A stretch of DNA of 12,356 bases, from positions 1-12,356 of the forward strand of contig DYKH01000148.1 of the NCBI GenBank assembly GCA_020722685.1. Direction: 5' to 3'. Below the pieces are notes generated by a model that had not been told where the DNA came from, did not search any database, and worked only from the letters and a program-made list of their open reading frames with translations. Both the position numbers and the translations under genes were made by a program. Positions 1-6,247 of this stretch are shown piece after piece. Each line of letters begins with the position of its first letter. The stretch's first letter is position 1. Origin of the DNA: Caldithrix sp. (GTDB lineage Bacteria; KSB1; UBA2214; DYKH01).

Positions 1-104
1 AAAATGACATATCAAAATCCAAAATGCGCTGGGCAGAATTGGTCTGGAGATGGATCTGCATTCACAATAAGAATTGTTTCTGAAAAGATAAGCTTCCTCA
101 TCCA

Positions 105-125
105 CGGCCCGCTTTGCGCAGGCCG
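105..125. repeat. GC-rich hairpin
   Basis: The arms CGGCC (105-109) and GGCCG (121-125) pair perfectly. Inside them CGC (110-112) pairs with GCG (116-118) around a TTT loop, leaving a two-base bulge. No T-run follows on either strand, so a terminator is not supported. It may be the end of a transcription unit lying outside the window. Confidence 0.4.
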
Positions 126-471
126 AAGCATGTCACAAATCTACTGTATCTAATGCTTCGAAAAGCCAGCTATAAGATTTGACGAACACTATCCAATGCC
201 TCAACGAGGCAGATTTGCAGAGTTCGGAAGGATCGACAATTTTAGCATTGCCTTTAGGCATCACAGTCGCCCTCATTTTTGAATTTTGCTTTGTGAGTTT
301 GCATTTTGATGTTTGAATTTTCAATTACCTTCATTGGGAATGCTTTTGGCCTTTCTTTGCCAATATGTACGCATTTGCCGGATGAACCATTTTTGTTACA
401 GTCACCTGCCTGCTAACCAACCGCGCGACGGCAATTTATATTCTCTCCTGAAAAAAGACCAAAAAAGCGCT

Positions 472-500
472 TGCATCTTTGGAACAAAATTCCTAAATAT
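472..500 (+). promoter_or_regulatory. Weak candidate promoter for the Rrf2 gene
   Basis: TTGCAT at 472-477 as a -35 box lies 17 bases before TAAATA at 495-500 as a -10 box. Both boxes match the sigma-70 consensus only partly. The placement is sensible: a start site near 507 would fall inside the palindrome at 502-517, which fits autorepression. This is a proposal, not a strong call. Confidence 0.25.
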
Positions 501-501
501 G

Positions 502-517
502 ACCAGAATGATCAGGT
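502..517. promoter_or_regulatory. Candidate operator palindrome in front of the Rrf2 gene
   Basis: ACCAGAATGATCAGGT is an imperfect dyad: ACC-n-GA pairs with TC-n-GGT around a four-base centre, so five of the eight base-pair positions are symmetric. It lies 20 bases upstream of the start codon at 538 and just downstream of the candidate -10 box. Rrf2-family regulators commonly bind such dyads and repress their own genes. A GACC/GGTC-ended palindrome with wider spacing recurs at 1054-1074 before the sulfhydrylase gene. Binding is inferred. Confidence 0.3.
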
Positions 518-537
518 AAATAATCTTTAGGGAAAAA

Positions 538-993
538 ATGAAGATCAGCTACAAAGGTGACTATGCTTTGAAAGCCGTCTTGGAGCTTGCGCCTCTTTAT
601 GATAGCGGCGTCGTCTTGCCGCTGACGGAGATTGCGATTCGCAATGACATTCCATTACAATTTCTTGCGCAGATCATGCTCATTCTGAAAGGTGCGGGAT
701 ATATCGATAGCAAACGTGGTATCAGCGGAGGCTTCTACCTCAAAAAGCCCCCAAGTAACATTACCATAGGGGAGATTGTCCGGTTGATCGATGGCGATAT
801 TGAGCCGATTGCTTGCGCCAAAATGAACGCAGAACCCTGCTGCATTGAGATCGAAACATGTGTTTTTCGGGAGATCTGGGTAAAGGTCACAAAGTGTATA
901 ACGGATATAGTCGACACCGTGACCTTTGCCGACTTGATGCAACGCAAAAAGGAGCTGCAACAACAGAGTATGGGATACCTGTACCAGATTTAG
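538..993 (+). CDS. Rrf2-family transcriptional regulator with a cysteine cluster
   Basis: A 151-residue protein of normal length for Rrf2 regulators (IscR, NsrR, CymR, RirA). Residues 1 to about 70 form the winged helix, with the family signature KGDYALKAVLELA near the start and the wing SKRGISGGFYLKKP at about 58-71. A dimerisation helix and a cysteine cluster follow: C93, C101, C102, C108 and the distal C120, in the loop that carries the Fe-S ligands in IscR-like members. AGGGA lies five bases before the ATG, which supports this start. The gene precedes two sulfide-fixing enzymes on the same strand, so cysteine or Fe-S status is the likely signal, as for CymR and IscR. The first two cysteines are spaced more widely than in IscR, so the cluster type, or whether one forms at all, is open. 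It is probably autoregulated through the dyad at 502-517. Confidence 0.9.
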   Translation: MKISYKGDYALKAVLELAPLYDSGVVLPLTEIAIRNDIPLQFLAQIMLILKGAGYIDSKRGISGGFYLKKPPSNITIGEIVRLIDGDIEPIACAKMNAEPCCIEIETCVFREIWVKVTKCITDIVDTVTFADLMQRKKELQQQSMGYLYQI

Positions 994-1053
994 AGATTTC
1001 ATTTTAACCCCAGTGTAAATGTTCAGCAATTGAGCCTTTCACATCGAATGAAG

Positions 1054-1074
1054 GACCGGGATTCAAACCGGGTC
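1054..1074. promoter_or_regulatory. 21-bp imperfect palindrome in the sulfhydrylase leader
   Basis: GACC-G-GG (1054-1060) pairs with CC-G-GGTC (1068-1074) around a seven-base centre, with one G-G mismatch per arm. It shares the GACC...GGTC ends and the purine-rich inner step with the dyad at 502-517, but its half-sites are three bases further apart. It could be an Rrf2 operator, or a hairpin in the leader RNA. No T-run follows, so it is not a classical terminator for the Rrf2 gene. Confidence 0.3.
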
Positions 1075-1097
1075 ATGGTTCGGGCTTGATCCGGCCT

Positions 1098-1115
1098 TGT
1101 TTCCGACAAGAAACA
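1098..1115. repeat. Short inverted repeat in the sulfhydrylase leader
   Basis: TGTTTC (1098-1103) and GAAACA (1110-1115) are perfect six-base arms around CGACAA. The repeat lies 48 bases before the ATG at 1163. Together with the palindrome at 1054-1074 it makes the 169-base gap between the genes a structured leader. I do not recognise a known SAM, T-box or other riboswitch here. Confidence 0.3.
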
Positions 1116-1162
1116 TCGCCTTACTTTTGAACATTTTCATCCCAATAAGAGGAGTCAAGAAT

Positions 1163-2455
1163 ATGAGTAGTCAGCAACTGAAATTCGAGACCTTGGCCCT
1201 TCACGGCGGCCAACAACCTGATCCCACCACGACATCGCGCGGTGTCCCCGTGTACCGGACCAGCTCCTATGTGTTTCCCAGCACCGAGCGGGCGGCAAAC
1301 CTGTTTGCCTTGAAAGAGCTGGGGAATATCTACAGCAGGCTTACGAACCCGACACACGACGTGTTGGAGCAGCGGGTCACGTTGTTGGAAGGCGGAGCGG
1401 CCTCGGTGGCGCTTGCATCCGGAACCACCGCAGTATTTTACTCCATCATCAATCTCGCTTCGGCAGGGGATGAGATCGTTTCCGCCAATAATCTCTACGG
1501 CGGCTCCTATACCATGTTCGACGCCATTCTCCCACAGCTTGGGATAACGGTGAAATTCGTCAAGCCACAGAATGTGAGCAATTTCGAAAAGGCCATTACC
1601 AAGAAAACCAAGGCGATCTTTATTGAGACCATCGGCAATCCGGTTCTGGATTTCACGGATGTTGAAGCCGTGGCCGGATTAGCCCATCGATATGGGTTGC
1701 CCCTTATCGTCGATGCGACCTTCACCACGCCCTATCTGCTGCGCACGATCGATTATGGGGCGGACATTGTTATAAACTCATTGACGAAATGGTTGGGAGG
1801 TCATGGAACCGCCATCGGCGGTATTGTCACTGACGCCGGAAAGTTCGACTGGAAGGACAGGAAATTCAATCTGTACAACGACCCGGATCCGAACTATCAC
1901 GGCTTAAAATGGGCGCATGATTTGCCTGCGGCACTTGCGCCCATCGCCTATGCCCTGCGTTTGCGCACCGTTCCTTTGCGTAACCTTGGGGCATGCACCT
2001 CTCCCGACAATGCGTGGATCTTTTTGCAGGGCATCGAGACACTTCCCTTGCGCATGGAGCGACACAGCCGCAATGCTCAAACTGTGGCCGAGTATCTCAA
2101 AGGGCATTCGAAGGTGCAGTGGGTCAGATATCCTGGTTTGAAGGACGATCCGGCTTATCCTGTGGCCAGCAGATACCTCAAGAAGGGCTTTGGCGGCATG
2201 GTGGTTTTTGGCGTCAAAGGTGGAAAGCCTGCCGGCGAAAAGTTCATCAATGGCTTGAAACTTTTCTCGCATTTGGCAAATGTCGGCGATGCGAAGAGCC
2301 TGGCGCTCCATCCGGCCAGCACCTCCCATTCGCAGTTGTCTGAGGAGCAGCAGCGCCAAGGTGGATTGACTCCCGAGCTGGTTAGATTGTCAATAGGCCT
2401 CGAGCATATCGATGACATCATTGCAGATATAGAACAATCCCTGGAAAAAATCTAA
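1163..2455 (+). CDS. O-acetylhomoserine/O-acetylserine sulfhydrylase (PLP-dependent)
   Basis: A 430-residue cytosolic enzyme of the Cys/Met-metabolism PLP family, close to MetY/Cys3-type sulfhydrylases. These condense O-acetyl-homoserine (or O-acetyl-serine) with sulfide to homocysteine (or cysteine). Landmarks: [10 protein letters not shown] at 11-20, the phosphate-binding YSRLTNPT at 57-64, the PLP-contacting D184 in [10 protein letters not shown], and the Schiff-base lysine K209 in [11 protein letters not shown]. The C-terminal domain keeps [14 protein letters not shown] and LVRLSIGLE. The open frame extends to 1097, but I chose ATG 1163 because AAGAGGAG lies just upstream and [16 protein letters not shown] is the normal family N-terminus; the 22 extra residues would overlap the leader repeats. 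Homoserine versus serine specificity cannot be settled by eye, though the overall length and motif pattern favour O-acetylhomoserine. A cysteine synthase follows 64 bases downstream, and the Rrf2 regulator precedes it. Confidence 0.9.
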   Translation: MSSQQLKFETLALHGGQQPDPTTTSRGVPVYRTSSYVFPSTERAANLFALKELGNIYSRLTNPTHDVLEQRVTLLEGGAASVALASGTTAVFYSIINLASAGDEIVSANNLYGGSYTMFDAILPQLGITVKFVKPQNVSNFEKAITKKTKAIFIETIGNPVLDFTDVEAVAGLAHRYGLPLIVDATFTTPYLLRTIDYGADIVINSLTKWLGGHGTAIGGIVTDAGKFDWKDRKFNLYNDPDPNYHGLKWAHDLPAALAPIAYALRLRTVPLRNLGACTSPDNAWIFLQGIETLPLRMERHSRNAQTVAEYLKGHSKVQWVRYPGLKDDPAYPVASRYLKKGFGGMVVFGVKGGKPAGEKFINGLKLFSHLANVGDAKSLALHPASTSHSQLSEEQQRQGGLTPELVRLSIGLEHIDDIIADIEQSLEKI

Positions 2456-2472
2456 CACGCTATCTCGGCACG

Positions 2473-2496
2473 CTGGCGCCATATCTGTGGCGCCAG
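2473..2496 (+). other. Strong intercistronic stem-loop between the two sulfur genes
   Basis: CTGGCGCCA (2473-2481) and TGGCGCCAG (2488-2496) form a perfect nine-base-pair stem with loop TATCTG. Flanking ACGC (2470-2473) and GCGT (2498-2501) can extend it with a bulge. It lies 17 bases after the sulfhydrylase stop codon and 23 bases before the cysK ATG. No U-run follows, so full termination is unlikely. It could protect the upstream message, attenuate, or partly uncouple expression of the two genes. Confidence 0.65.
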
Positions 2497-2519
2497 TTGC
2501 GTCAAAGAAAGGAAATCCC

Positions 2520-3494
2520 ATGTCCGGTTATTTTGCTGATAATACTTACTCGATTGGACGCACCCCTTTGGTGAAACTGAACCGCATCGCTAACGGAAGC
2601 AAAGCGACGATCCTCGGGAAGGTCGAAGGACGCAATCCGGCCTATTCGGTCAAGTGCCGCATTGGTGCGTCGATGGTTTGGGATGCAGAGAAAAGGGGTG
2701 TGTTGAAACCGGGGAAGGAAATCGTCGAGCCAACCAGCGGCAATACCGGAATTGCATTGGCCTTTGTCGCCGCTGCCAGAGGCTACCGATTGACTCTTAC
2801 CATGCCGGAAACCATGAGCATCGAAAGGCGAAAAATCCTCAAGGCGTTTGGTGCGAACGTGGTTTTGACGGAAGGTGCAAAAGGAATGCGCGGTGCGGTG
2901 GAAAAAGCCGATGAGATTCATAATAGCGATCCCCAAAAGTACGTACTGCTGCAACAGTTTTCCAATCCGGCCAATCCGCAAATTCACGAAACCACCACTG
3001 GGCCGGAGATTTGGCAGGATACGGACGGCGAAATCGACGTCTTGGTTTCCGGTGTGGGTACGGGAGGGACGATAACCGGTGTATCCCGCTACATCAAGAA
3101 TACGAAGAAAAAGCCAATTCTGAGCGTTGCCGTCGAACCTACGCATAGTCCGGTCATCACCCAGACTCTTAATGGACAGGAATTGACCCCAGGTCCGCAC
3201 AAAATTCAAGGAATTGGCGCCGGCTTTGTACCGAAGAATTTGGATTTGACTTTAGTGGATAGGGTCGAACAGGTTACCAACGACGAGGCCATTGAATTCG
3301 CCCGCCGCTTAGCTTTGGAAGAGGGCATCCTTTCCGGTATCTCCTGCGGCGCCGCCGCAGCAGTTGCCGCAAGATTGGCGCAATTGGAAGAATTCTCTGG
3401 CAAGACCATCGTCGCTATTCTCCCGGACTCCGGTGAGCGGTATTTATCGACGGTCTTGTTTGACGGCATCTTTGATGCCAGCACAGGGTTGTAG
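2520..3494 (+). CDS. cysK: Cysteine synthase A (O-acetylserine sulfhydrylase)
   Basis: A 324-residue fold-type II PLP enzyme that makes cysteine from O-acetyl-L-serine and sulfide in the cytosol. K45 in [11 protein letters not shown] is the PLP lysine, TSGNTG at 72-77 is the substrate-binding loop, GVGTGGT at 178-184 cradles the cofactor phosphate, and GISCGAAAA at about 273-281 lies next to the pyridine nitrogen site. Length and order match CysK throughout, and long segments ([31 protein letters not shown]) are near-identical, from memory, to proteobacterial CysK. The open frame begins at 2487, but ATG 2520 has AAAGGAAA upstream and starts at the usual family N-terminus. The gene probably shares a transcript with the sulfhydrylase, separated by the hairpin at 2473-2496. 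No terminator is obvious within 100 bases downstream. Confidence 0.95.
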   Translation: MSGYFADNTYSIGRTPLVKLNRIANGSKATILGKVEGRNPAYSVKCRIGASMVWDAEKRGVLKPGKEIVEPTSGNTGIALAFVAAARGYRLTLTMPETMSIERRKILKAFGANVVLTEGAKGMRGAVEKADEIHNSDPQKYVLLQQFSNPANPQIHETTTGPEIWQDTDGEIDVLVSGVGTGGTITGVSRYIKNTKKKPILSVAVEPTHSPVITQTLNGQELTPGPHKIQGIGAGFVPKNLDLTLVDRVEQVTNDEAIEFARRLALEEGILSGISCGAAAAVAARLAQLEEFSGKTIVAILPDSGERYLSTVLFDGIFDASTGL

Positions 3495-3687
3495 ACCAAC
3501 GTAAACGTGAGCGATATTCACTGCCGGATGGACGAAGAATGTCGGGCGCCAACTCGCCGGTGCGAAACTGGCTTGGCCAAAACCCAAGGTGTGCGGTGCG
3601 CGGTTAAGGTGTGGTGGGAAGCCGGAAGGCCCCAGAAGCTGCAATTGTGCACATCTGTCACTGGGGAAAAAGCGAAGCGAAATAGCG

Positions 3688-3815
3688 GAGGGACGATAGC
3701 GTGAGCAAGGAATGATGTAGTGCTCGTTGGCTTGCCATGTTGCAGCGAGATTGAAAAAGCAAAACCGACCTTGCCTGCTGCCAAACATTGATGCCTAACG
3801 GTACTATCGTCCCTC
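3688..3815. repeat. Segment bounded by a perfect 12-bp inverted repeat
   Basis: GAGGGACGATAG at 3688-3699 is the exact reverse complement of CTATCGTCCCTC at 3804-3815, with 104 bases between. A match of this length within 130 bases is unlikely by chance and suggests the ends of a small MITE-like element or the stem of a long structured RNA. No clear target-site duplication is visible outside the arms and no transposase is nearby. Confidence 0.45.
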
Positions 3816-4005
3816 TCCATCTAACTGCGGGTTCCGGTGCGGGGCAAAAGGTTAGGGAAAGGCCTCCAGATGATGACATTGATCCCCAATGGTTGCCGAA
3901 CCTGTGAGCTTGTCAAAAGCCGTTGTCAGTGCCTTTTTACCTTAAAGGTTTTGGGAATCCGATTGCTTAACAATGGAGCTTTTAGAGGCCTCTTCCCTAG
4001 ACCTG

Positions 4006-4026
4006 CGTCAGGTGTGTGACGTTTTT
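4006..4026 (+). terminator. Weak candidate terminator
   Basis: CGTCA (4006-4010) and TGACG (4017-4021) form a five-base-pair stem around GGTGTG, followed by TTTTT at 4022-4026. It is oriented to stop plus-strand transcripts before they enter the convergent receiver gene. The stem is short and it lies about 500 bases after cysK, so support is weak. Confidence 0.25.
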
Positions 4027-4058
4027 CGATTTCAAAGCAAGAATGGTCAAAAATGTAT

Positions 4059-4532
4059 CTAAGCCTGCTGAAGATTTTGAAAAGCTTGTGACCTTGCACC
4101 AAGGCCGTCTGTAAACTGTCTCTCCTCCTCTGGGCTTTTGGACTTTCTTCTCGTCTGTTTCATTTCCGACCAATTATGACGATCTCTGACTTCTGCCTGT
4201 AACAAGCGGATCTTTGTCGAGTCGAGCGGCTTGATCAGAACGTCTACGGCGTTCATTTTAATCGCTCTAATCGCCCGCGGCACCGAAATCCCTTCCGTGA
4301 GAATGAATACCGGCACTTTGGGACACACGGTGGCGAAAGTCTTGAGCAGCGTCATCCCGGAATTGTCGGGCATGTTGATTTCCATGATTGCGACATCATA
4401 ACGGCGGGATTCAATTTTTGCCGCAGCAATCTCAACCGATGTCGCACTGTCCACGCGATGGCCATAGGCTTCGAGAATATCACGATTCACGATCAATTCA
4501 TTCTTATTGCAGTCGACAAGCAGAATTTGCAT
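4059..4532 (-). CDS. Small receiver-like protein with Glu replacing the phospho-acceptor Asp
   Basis: A 157-residue protein: a CheY-like receiver domain (about 1-118) followed by a short charged tail (RRKSKSPEEER) with no DNA-binding or enzymatic domain. The beta1 strand MQILLVD gives the acidic residue D7, but the next residue, usually a second acid, is C8. At the phosphorylation position the motif reads IMEINMP with E51 instead of Asp. The switch threonine T79 (ILTEG) and lysine K101 (LIKPLD) are kept. This pattern suggests a pseudo-receiver, either locked in an active-like state or working as a binding module. I chose ATG 4532 over the upstream ATGs at 4547 and 4541 because GGAG precedes it by nine bases and receivers normally start directly at beta1. 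It follows the sigma-54 activator gene on the same strand but is 335 bases away, with its own sigma-54-like promoter. Confidence 0.85.
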   Translation of the reverse strand: MQILLVDCNKNELIVNRDILEAYGHRVDSATSVEIAAAKIESRRYDVAIMEINMPDNSGMTLLKTFATVCPKVPVFILTEGISVPRAIRAIKMNAVDVLIKPLDSTKIRLLQAEVRDRHNWSEMKQTRRKSKSPEEERQFTDGLGARSQAFQNLQQA

Positions 4533-4634
4533 GAAGCACATCTCCATGAATCAAGATGCAAACCCTGTCTGCGGGGTCAGCATGGAGGAGAGCAAACAAG
4601 GGAACTGTTCTTGGCGCTTTTCTTGACTTCGCAT

Positions 4635-4650
4635 TTCAAGAAGCATGCCA
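4635..4650 (-). promoter_or_regulatory. Sigma-54-like promoter for the small receiver gene
   Basis: Read on the minus strand, TGGCATGCTTCTTGAA matches the -24/-12 consensus TGGCACGNNNNTTGCA at TGGCA, G and TTG with correct spacing. The weak point is GA instead of GC in the -12 element. It lies about 103 bases before the chosen ATG (4532), and the gene just upstream encodes a sigma-54 activator. Position and context raise its credibility, but the -12 mismatch keeps the call tentative. Confidence 0.35.
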
Positions 4651-4821
4651 GAAACAGCATGCTATCACACTTGGTCTTAACGGACTGTTTTGACGGACTT
4701 GGCTTGGAGGCAAGAATTGGCTGGATGGTTGGTGAGAAAGCAAAATGCGGCAGGAACGCAATACTAACGAATGATGTATCCGGTGCAACTGCCTGGAAAT
4801 AAAAGTCTCTAAATAGTCGTG

Positions 4822-4859
4822 GCATTCATGCCGCAATTCCCGACAGTGCGGCAAAATGC
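4822..4859 (-). other. Stem-loop after the sigma-54 activator gene
   Basis: TGCCGC (4829-4834) pairs with GCGGCA (4848-4853), and GCATT (4822-4826) pairs with AATGC (4855-4859), giving an 11-base-pair stem with a small asymmetric bulge and a 13-base loop. It starts nine bases past the stop codon of the activator gene. There is no U-run on the minus strand, so it is either a terminator of an atypical kind or an mRNA 3'-end stabiliser. Confidence 0.45.
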
Positions 4860-4867
4860 AATGGCCA

Positions 4868-6235
4868 TTAGCTTAGGCCATACTTCTTTAGTTTCCTCAG
4901 GAGAGTGTCCCGATGAATGCCCAATATATTTGCAGCCATGCTCTTGTTTCCTTCTGCCATATCCAGAACGCGCAGAATGTGATTTCTTTCGATGTCTGCC
5001 AGGAGGAGGGACTTTTCTTTCATGGGCATGGCTACTTTGGGCGTAGCGGTCTCGGCCGCGGAGATGTGCGGTGGTAGATCGTAGACGCGGATTTGTTCAC
5101 CGTCGCACAATGCTACGGCCCGGCGAATGGCGTTGGCAAGCTCGCGCACGTTTCCCGGCCAGTGATAGCTTTGCAGAGCTTTCATTGCTTCTTCTGTGAT
5201 TTGTGTGCCCTCCCTTTTGAAGCGAGCCGCAAACTGCTTGGCAAAGTGATTGGCCAAAAGCGGTATGTCTTCCGCTATTTCTCGCAGCGGCGGCATCATC
5301 AATGTGACAGCGTTGAGGCGGAAATATAAATCGACTCGAAAAGCGCCGTTCTCCAGAGCCTGGCGAAGATCCAAATTGGTGGCGGAAATGAATCGAATAT
5401 CCACCTTCCTTGCTTGATTTGAACCCAAGCGCTGAAACTCTTGCTCTTCCAGCACACGCAATAGCTTCGCCTGCATGCTTGGTTTCATATCGCCAATTTC
5501 ATCCAAGAAAAGCGTTCCCCCGTCAGCTTCTTCAATACGCCCCGCTCTGCTGTTCTTCGCATCGGTGAAGGCGCCTTTTTCATAGCCGAACAACTCGCTG
5601 TCCAGTAACGTATCGGGAAAAGCGGCGCAGTTGATTGCTACAAATGGCTTGCCTACCCGTTCGCTGGCAAAATGAATAGCCGTTGCTGCCAGCTCTTTGC
5701 CTGTGCCGCTTTCGCCAAGAATCAAGACCGGCAAATCGGTATTGGCAATTTTGCTGATAAGCTGGGCGACGTTGCGTATTCGCGGCGATTTGCCCAAAAT
5801 CGCTTTTCCCATGGGGAGAATTTCCGCGATGTCTTGCAGCGGCGAATGGCTTCTTTCCGCATGGATCCGAGCCAAAATGTCCTTTACTTGCCCGAGCAAA
5901 TCGTCCATGATCACCGGCTTCATGATGTATTGATACGCGCCCAACTTGATCGATTCCACGGCATTCTCAATGGAACCGTAGCCGGTCAGCATCAGCACAT
6001 AAGTTTTGGGACTGCGCTTCTTGATGCGCTTGAGCAAATCCATCCCGGTGATGCCGGGCATCTTTACGTCGGTTATGACGATATCGATTTCTTGGCGATC
6101 AAAGTACTCGAGCGCCTTGGCGCCGTTGTTCGCAGTCATACATTGGATGCCCTCCAAATCGAAGACGTCCTTGATAGCACGCAAGCAGTTTTCTTCGTCA
6201 TCGACGATTAGTATTCCGGGTTGCTTTTGGGTCAT
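4868..6235 (-). CDS. NtrC-type sigma-54-dependent response regulator
   Basis: A 455-residue activator with the full three-domain layout. The receiver (about 1-120) has D12/D13 in LIVDDEEN and the phospho-acceptor D56 in IVITDVKMPG. The AAA+ domain (about 145-375) has Walker A GESGTGKE at 174-181, the sigma-54 contact loop GAFTDA at 221-226, Walker B LFLDEIGD at about 243-249, and WPGNVREL at about 359-366. The C-terminal Fis-type helix-turn-helix carries NKSMAANILGIHRDTLLRKL. It remodels sigma-54 RNA polymerase with ATP when phosphorylated. The contact loop is GAFTDA rather than GAFTGA, a known minority variant. A TTG at 6241 is in frame, but ATG 6235 is preferred. GAGG overlaps the stop codon of the upstream kinase gene, only 12 bases away, so the two are translationally coupled partners. 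The DNA target is unknown; the sigma-54-like site at 4635-4650 is one candidate. Confidence 0.95.
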   Translation of the reverse strand: MTQKQPGILIVDDEENCLRAIKDVFDLEGIQCMTANNGAKALEYFDRQEIDIVITDVKMPGITGMDLLKRIKKRSPKTYVLMLTGYGSIENAVESIKLGAYQYIMKPVIMDDLLGQVKDILARIHAERSHSPLQDIAEILPMGKAILGKSPRIRNVAQLISKIANTDLPVLILGESGTGKELAATAIHFASERVGKPFVAINCAAFPDTLLDSELFGYEKGAFTDAKNSRAGRIEEADGGTLFLDEIGDMKPSMQAKLLRVLEEQEFQRLGSNQARKVDIRFISATNLDLRQALENGAFRVDLYFRLNAVTLMMPPLREIAEDIPLLANHFAKQFAARFKREGTQITEEAMKALQSYHWPGNVRELANAIRRAVALCDGEQIRVYDLPPHISAAETATPKVAMPMKEKSLLLADIERNHILRVLDMAEGNKSMAANILGIHRDTLLRKLKKYGLS

Positions 6236-6247
6236 CTTCAATAGGCC

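Larger units (their letters stand above)
1..501. other. Non-coding region upstream of the Rrf2 gene
   Basis: I find no convincing gene in this stretch. Short open frames at 133-324 (-, TTG start) and 313-519 (+) have no ribosome binding site and no recognisable domain. Visible structure: a strong hairpin at 105-125 (arms CGGCC and GGCCG, inner CGC/GCG pairs, TTT loop), and an A/T-rich tract at 274-325 with the 10-mer TTTGAATTTT at 278-287 and again at 312-321. A related A-rich segment in inverted orientation lies at about 5-27. The A-rich composition on the minus strand resembles degenerate CAAAATTC-type intergenic repeats. Whether this is a decayed gene or element cannot be decided from the sequence. 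Confidence 0.5.
3495..4058. other. 564-base gap with inverted repeats, no gene recognised
   Basis: This region lies between the convergent ends of cysK (+) and the small receiver gene (-). Frames such as 3507-3704 (+) and 3518-3820 (-) lack ribosome binding sites and recognisable domains, and cross the repeat arms. Structures: CCCCAG/CTGGGG at 3630-3635 and 3661-3666; the 12-base inverted repeat GAGGGACGATAG/CTATCGTCCCTC at 3688-3699 and 3804-3815; and a small hairpin with five Ts at 4006-4026. It reads like intergenic sequence that may include a decayed or non-autonomous repeat. Confidence 0.5.
4533..4867. other. 335-base gap between the activator and receiver genes
   Basis: I see no gene here; the open frames present are shadow frames without ribosome binding sites. 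The gap contains a long imperfect stem-loop at 4822-4859 just after the activator gene and a sigma-54-like promoter at 4635-4650 pointing toward the receiver gene, which leaves a leader of roughly 90 bases. Confidence 0.5.

Noticed and set aside
133..324. Open frame of 63 codons on the minus strand
   Set aside because: It starts with TTG inside an A-rich repeat, has no ribosome binding site and shows no recognisable domain.
313..519. Open frame of 68 codons on the plus strand before the Rrf2 gene
   Set aside because: No ribosome binding site, overlaps the A/T-rich repeat and the candidate promoter/operator, no recognisable domain.
1050..1075. Minus-strand sequence resembling a tRNA T arm (GGTTTGAATCC) near 1054-1074
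   Set aside because: The would-be arm has a C-C mismatch, the loop lacks the invariant C56, and no acceptor, D or anticodon arm can be built around it. The palindrome explains the sequence better.
1097..1162. Longer N-terminus for the sulfhydrylase
   Set aside because: The extra 22 residues are not family-like and ATG 1163 has a good ribosome binding site.
1000..1162. Possible SAM or T-box riboswitch in the sulfhydrylase leader
   Set aside because: I could not find the conserved cores of these classes; only generic inverted repeats are present.
2502..3209. Long minus-strand open frame of 235 codons antisense to cysK
   Set aside because: It is a shadow of a clearly coding gene; its translation has no domain features and there is no ribosome binding site.
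3727..3746. TGGCTTG...TTGCA on the plus strand, resembling a sigma-54 promoter
   Set aside because: The GG-to-GC distance is 11 rather than 10 bases, and no gene follows on that strand.
3507..3820. Overlapping open frames on both strands in the gap after cysK
   Set aside because: They cross the inverted-repeat arms, lack ribosome binding sites and look like translated non-coding sequence.
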